A stretch of 42,066 bases of DNA from the NCBI GenBank assembly GCA_023379055.1, contig JAMCSX010000004.1, positions 1-42,066 of the forward strand, read 5' to 3'. Under the pieces are notes generated by a model. It searched no databases and had not been told where the DNA came from. It worked only from the letters and a program-made list of their open reading frames with translations. Every line of letters begins with the position of its first letter. Within the stretch, counting starts at the first letter, position 1. Below are positions 39,502 to 42,066 of this stretch, piece after piece. The translations under genes were made by a program, and so were the position numbers. This stretch comes from Candidatus Martarchaeota archaeon (GTDB taxonomy: Archaea > Micrarchaeota > Micrarchaeia > Micrarchaeales > CABMGC01).

Positions 39502-40389
39502 ATGATAATTGTTGGAGTAAATGGCGGTGGCACAAAGACAGAAGCCATATGCTGCAATGAAAATGGGGAGATTACTGGCAGGTCAAGGGCTGGCCCATCA
39601 AACTATCACAACCTTGGCCTAGAAGCGGCCATGGGCAATGTAAAGGCAGCAGTATCTAGTGCCACCAGTGGAAAGCCAGACATAATATGCGTTGCGCTAG
39701 CAGCAATGGATGCAAAGAAGGACCTTGAGGCTGTCCGTATCAGACTCTTAAAGGAATACGATAATCTCATACTTGAGCATGATGCATTTGCAGAGCTGTA
39801 TGCCGAGGAGCGCGGCAAGCCAGGCATAATAGTAATAGCCGGTACAGGGAGCGTCGTATTGGGATTTGATGGAAAGGAGAGATATAGGAGATGCGATAGC
39901 GGGTGGTTTCTCGGCGATGAAGGATCAGGATATTTCATAGGAAGACAGGGGCTTAAGGCAGCCGCAAAGTCGATATTTGAAGATAAAAAAGAGACTACGC
40001 TGTCAAAGGCAGTGGTAGAGAGCCTTGGCTTATCCGATCAGGAGGACATAATGGAGTGGTCATATTCTGGCAAGAATACTGTTGCAGGGGTGGCATCAGT
40101 AGCAAAGGCAGTATTTGCTGCAGCAGAGAGCGGCGATATCACTGCAAAAAACATAATATATGCTGCAAGCTCAAATGTCGCAAATGCGGCAAGCGACCTT
40201 GCAGGCAGGCTCAGCATAGGCAAAGTGCACATAAAAGGCGGACTTGTGAAATCCAGCATTTACTATTCAAACTTCTCTGGAATGTTAAAGGAAAAAGGGA
40301 TAAAATGTTTTAAGGCAAAAAGGCATGGCGCGGAAGGGGCATTGCTTATGGCTGCGGATAATATGGGGGTAAGGGTTAAGATACGCTAG
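39502..40389 (+). CDS. BadF/BadG-type ASKHA kinase, N-acetylglucosamine kinase-like
   Basis: The 295-residue protein has the phosphate loop VGVNGGGTKTEAI, a second loop IVIAGTGSVVLGF, and SGWFLGDEGSGYFIG, which is the BadF/NAGK signature. Such kinases phosphorylate amino sugars such as N-acetylglucosamine or glucosamine. It is divergent from nfo, and ends 14 bases into the convergent unknown gene. The sugar cannot be stated. Confidence 0.82.
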   Translation: MIIVGVNGGGTKTEAICCNENGEITGRSRAGPSNYHNLGLEAAMGNVKAAVSSATSGKPDIICVALAAMDAKKDLEAVRIRLLKEYDNLILEHDAFAELYAEERGKPGIIVIAGTGSVVLGFDGKERYRRCDSGWFLGDEGSGYFIGRQGLKAAAKSIFEDKKETTLSKAVVESLGLSDQEDIMEWSYSGKNTVAGVASVAKAVFAAAESGDITAKNIIYAASSNVANAASDLAGRLSIGKVHIKGGLVKSSIYYSNFSGMLKEKGIKCFKAKRHGAEGALLMAADNMGVRVKIR

Positions 40390-40945
40390 TCTTGTACTCC
40401 TCAAATGAACTACGCAACAACCTAATCTCGGATTCATTAAGTGTGCCACTCTTCATGAACCTGCTGCTACCGAGTGCAAATTCAAGGACCTCTGCCCTGT
40501 CTTCAGTAGTCTTCAATGTATCAGAAATTATGAGCCTCATATCTCCAGCACCCTGATACCGTCCAGTATCCTCAGCCCATTTCTCAAGCACGTGGCTGAA
40601 CCTCATCAGCATAGATATGGCATTTACGGAGAGTACGAATTTCTTGAGGTCTTCTATTCCCTTCATCTTTGCGGGATCAGACTCCATTACCTCACCAAGG
40701 TATGGCCCATACCTTGCCATTATCTCACTTTCCTTCTCCATGAGGTTTCCTATTATATACATGTCCCTCTGTATCTCATCTGGCTTATCTGGAAGCAAGG
40801 ATACATATCCACTTACGTCTATTCTCCCAGCATTCATCTCGATGTGCAGTATGTCTATGGCTTCAAGTACAAGTTCGTCCTTGAGCCTTGTCAGTATGTC
40901 CTCAACCAGCATCCATGCCGGCGCGCTCCACGCAGCCTCCATCAA
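40376..40945 (-). CDS. Hypothetical helical protein
   Basis: The 189-residue product is all-helical and acidic, with no known motif. A TATA-like GATATATATAC (about 40967-40977) lies roughly 26 bases upstream of ATG 40945, so the message is probably leaderless. The end (LNESEIRLLRSSFEEYK) weakly resembles that of the protein at 35885-36445. Confidence 0.6.
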   Translation of the reverse strand: MMEAAWSAPAWMLVEDILTRLKDELVLEAIDILHIEMNAGRIDVSGYVSLLPDKPDEIQRDMYIIGNLMEKESEIMARYGPYLGEVMESDPAKMKGIEDLKKFVLSVNAISMLMRFSHVLEKWAEDTGRYQGAGDMRLIISDTLKTTEDRAEVLEFALGSSRFMKSGTLNESEIRLLRSSFEEYKTSVS

Positions 40946-40984
40946 AAGAGAATCTATCAGAAAAGTATATATATCTCCGATACT

Positions 40985-41139
40985 GGCATGGCTTCATATC
41001 AGTAGGCAAGCTCTCAAAATGCAAGGGCGTGCTGCAAACGGACTTGAAGAACTGAGAACCGATAAAACACATCCTTTGCGGATGCAGTGATTGCATAATG
41101 CAGAGGAAGCCCACGCCGTTTACAGGTGGGGGACGTCAC
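40985..41139 (+). pseudogene. TnpB 3' remnant with right-end hairpin
   Basis: A plus-strand frame ends GRAANGLEELRTDKTHPLRMQ-stop at 41088-41090 (with the start of the run before it), like the tail after the catalytic part of TnpB. It is followed by GGAAGC, the stem CCCAC / GTGGG (41110-41114 and 41126-41130) and GGACGTCAC, ending at 41139. The same layout occurs at 16252-16287. The rest of the element is lost. Confidence 0.5.
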
Positions 41140-41487
41140 GTCATCCATAAGGTGATTAGACTTCGCATGCGGCGGAGTGCTGATGGGAAAGAAGGGAGGG
41201 CACTGGCCCGCCCCCTCTAATGTGTTCTGCATTGCAATGCTGCTGTCGGATATGTTCAGCTCGAGTACATACCAGTGCCTCTTTATGTACCCGATCTTGT
41301 TCATTTCGCTGACAGTCTTCATATCCTCTGCCACAGTACTCACGGCCTTGCATAGCTGCGATACTGCGTCGTCTGCGGCGTCTATGTCGAACTCCCCTGG
41401 CAAACCACTTTCGATTACGCTCCAGATAGCCCTTCTCAACACCGCCATACGCCTCCTGTCTCCCACATATTTTATGCTAGCTCCCAT
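41014..41487 (-). CDS. Hypothetical protein, C-terminus replaced by mobile-element sequence
   Basis: ATG 41487 has a strong GGTGAG site just upstream and a TATA-like GCTATATAAATAG at about 41509-41521. The first 95-100 residues look native: YVGDRRRMAVLRRAIWSVI, EFDIDAADDAVSQLCKAV, and NKIGYIKRHWYVLELNI. The remainder (from about 41200 down to the TGA at 41014, including DDVTSPTCKRRGLPLHYA) is antisense to the TnpB remnant, so the original end was probably lost and the frame now runs into the relic. Function unknown. Confidence 0.5.
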   Translation of the reverse strand: MGASIKYVGDRRRMAVLRRAIWSVIESGLPGEFDIDAADDAVSQLCKAVSTVAEDMKTVSEMNKIGYIKRHWYVLELNISDSSIAMQNTLEGAGQCPPFFPISTPPHAKSNHLMDDVTSPTCKRRGLPLHYAITASAKDVFYRFSVLQVRLQHALAF

Positions 41488-41604
41488 TAACTCACCTAGA
41501 ATAAGTCTGCCTATTTATATAGCGCAGGCAAACGCTTTTGCTCACTGATTTTACTCAGGTAAAGTATATATACCTTACTACAAGATTATATAGTCAAAGA
41601 AACA

Positions 41605-41692
41605 TTTATATAATAAAAGTGCGTAATCATAGTGTCGGCGGAGTGCTGGCATCACCTAGAAAACAGTCTGGGGCGGCATTGCCGCCCCTTAT
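41605..41692 (+). ncRNA. Candidate small RNA with TATA box and terminator
   Basis: TTTATATAA at 41605-41613 would start transcription near 41635. About 35 bases later a perfect GC hairpin, GGGGCGG-CATTG-CCGCCCC (41670-41688), is followed by TTATACT, a terminator-like end. The interval has no reading frame, so a 55-60 nt RNA is the simplest reading. It could instead be the 3' end signal of another unit. Confidence 0.35.
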
Positions 41693-41724
41693 ACTAAAAT
41701 ATACTCCAAACAAGTGGCTGTATC

Positions 41725-42066
41725 TCATCCGATGCTTATTGCAACTGCCCCTGCAACTGCAAGCACCAATCCAATCTTCTGCAATTGCGTTATCCTATCC
41801 TTGTAGAACAGCCTTCCAAAAAATGCAACTACTACGGGGCTTGCTGCCAGTATCGCACTTCCTATGGCTATCAGCCCCACACCAACAACGAATCCAAATG
41901 ATATATTCATAAGGCTGTCAAGCACACCGCTTATGATAAGCATTATGATCACAATATTCTTTCCCCTACTCAGATCATGGGTGCTGCTTCCCTCAACGCT
42001 TCCTGTTGCAAGCACATACACAAGCATGAGCACGAAACCGAATGGAGAAGGAAAGTGAGATAATGG
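41725..42066 (-). CDS. EamA/DMT-family transporter, C-terminal part (runs off the window)
   Basis: The minus-strand frame is open to the window edge, so the gene continues upstream. About 114 residues are seen, with four hydrophobic helices and the typical EamA end PVVVAFFGRLFYKDRITQLQKIG. LVLAVAGAVAISIG closes the protein. These are 10-helix drug/metabolite carriers; the substrate is unknown. A GTG at 42033 is an internal start candidate but the upstream frame (FPSPFGFV) looks coding. Confidence 0.75.
   Translation of the reverse strand, partial: PLSHFPSPFGFVLMLVYVLATGSVEGSSTHDLSRGKNIVIIMLIISGVLDSLMNISFGFVVGVGLIAIGSAILAASPVVVAFFGRLFYKDRITQLQKIGLVLAVAGAVAISIG

Noticed and set aside
1-42066. 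CRISPR array or prophage
   Set aside because: No regularly spaced direct repeats and no capsid, portal, terminase or integrase genes were seen.

Overview
The window looks like the chromosome of a small-genome archaeon, most likely a DPANN lineage close to the acidophilic Micrarchaeota (ARMAN-type). The archaeal signs are an Spt5 (NusG-like) plus uL11 pair, archaeal-type prolyl-tRNA synthetase, Trm5, TATA-box promoters with many near-leaderless genes, GGTG-type Shine-Dalgarno sites, an intron-bearing tRNA-Trp and a 5S rRNA gene standing alone. Lineage is an inference from gene content, not from a phylogenetic marker search.

Layout. 1-1345: mobile debris, with a TnpB 3' remnant and an IS110-family element whose transposase carries an in-frame stop. 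1346-8332: a small winged-helix protein, a Cdc48-like double AAA ATPase with a decayed first ATPase site, a ferredoxin, trm5, then the cluster spt5 - uL11 - DNA glycosylase - polyprenyl synthase. 8334-8940: 5S rRNA on the minus strand, with its promoter inside a decayed prolyl oligopeptidase gene. 9022-15986: nine tightly packed or overlapping genes forming a type IV secretion / Ced-like apparatus: a TrbC/VirB2-like pilin, a VirB6-like polytopic protein, a VirB3-like plus VirB4 N-terminal protein, the VirB4 motor, a winged-helix protein, three small membrane proteins and a HerA-type ATPase. It is preceded by a TATA box and a 24-bp perfect palindrome. This is the most notable system in the window.

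15987-23931: a TnpB-type right-end hairpin, a TPR-AAA fusion ATPase with an unknown companion, two MFS transporters (one followed by a coupled 36-residue membrane peptide), gene debris, a divergent membrane protein / AIM24 pair and tRNA-Trp. 23932-31719: proline dehydrogenase, a HAD phosphatase, prolyl-tRNA synthetase, a 13-helix-class membrane protein next to heme O synthase (hinting at a heme-copper-type terminal enzyme), another HAD protein and a family-4 glycosyltransferase. 31758-35114: a cation/proton antiporter, then an overlapping oxidoreductase / 6-phosphogluconate dehydrogenase pair that may be an oxidative pentose phosphate module. 35189-42066: a putative nuclease, DUF192 protein, a HerA ATPase fused to a nuclease-like domain next to endonuclease IV, a BadF/NAGK-type kinase, unknown proteins interrupted by another TnpB remnant, a possible small RNA and a truncated EamA transporter at the window edge.

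All family assignments come from reading motifs; no database search was run.
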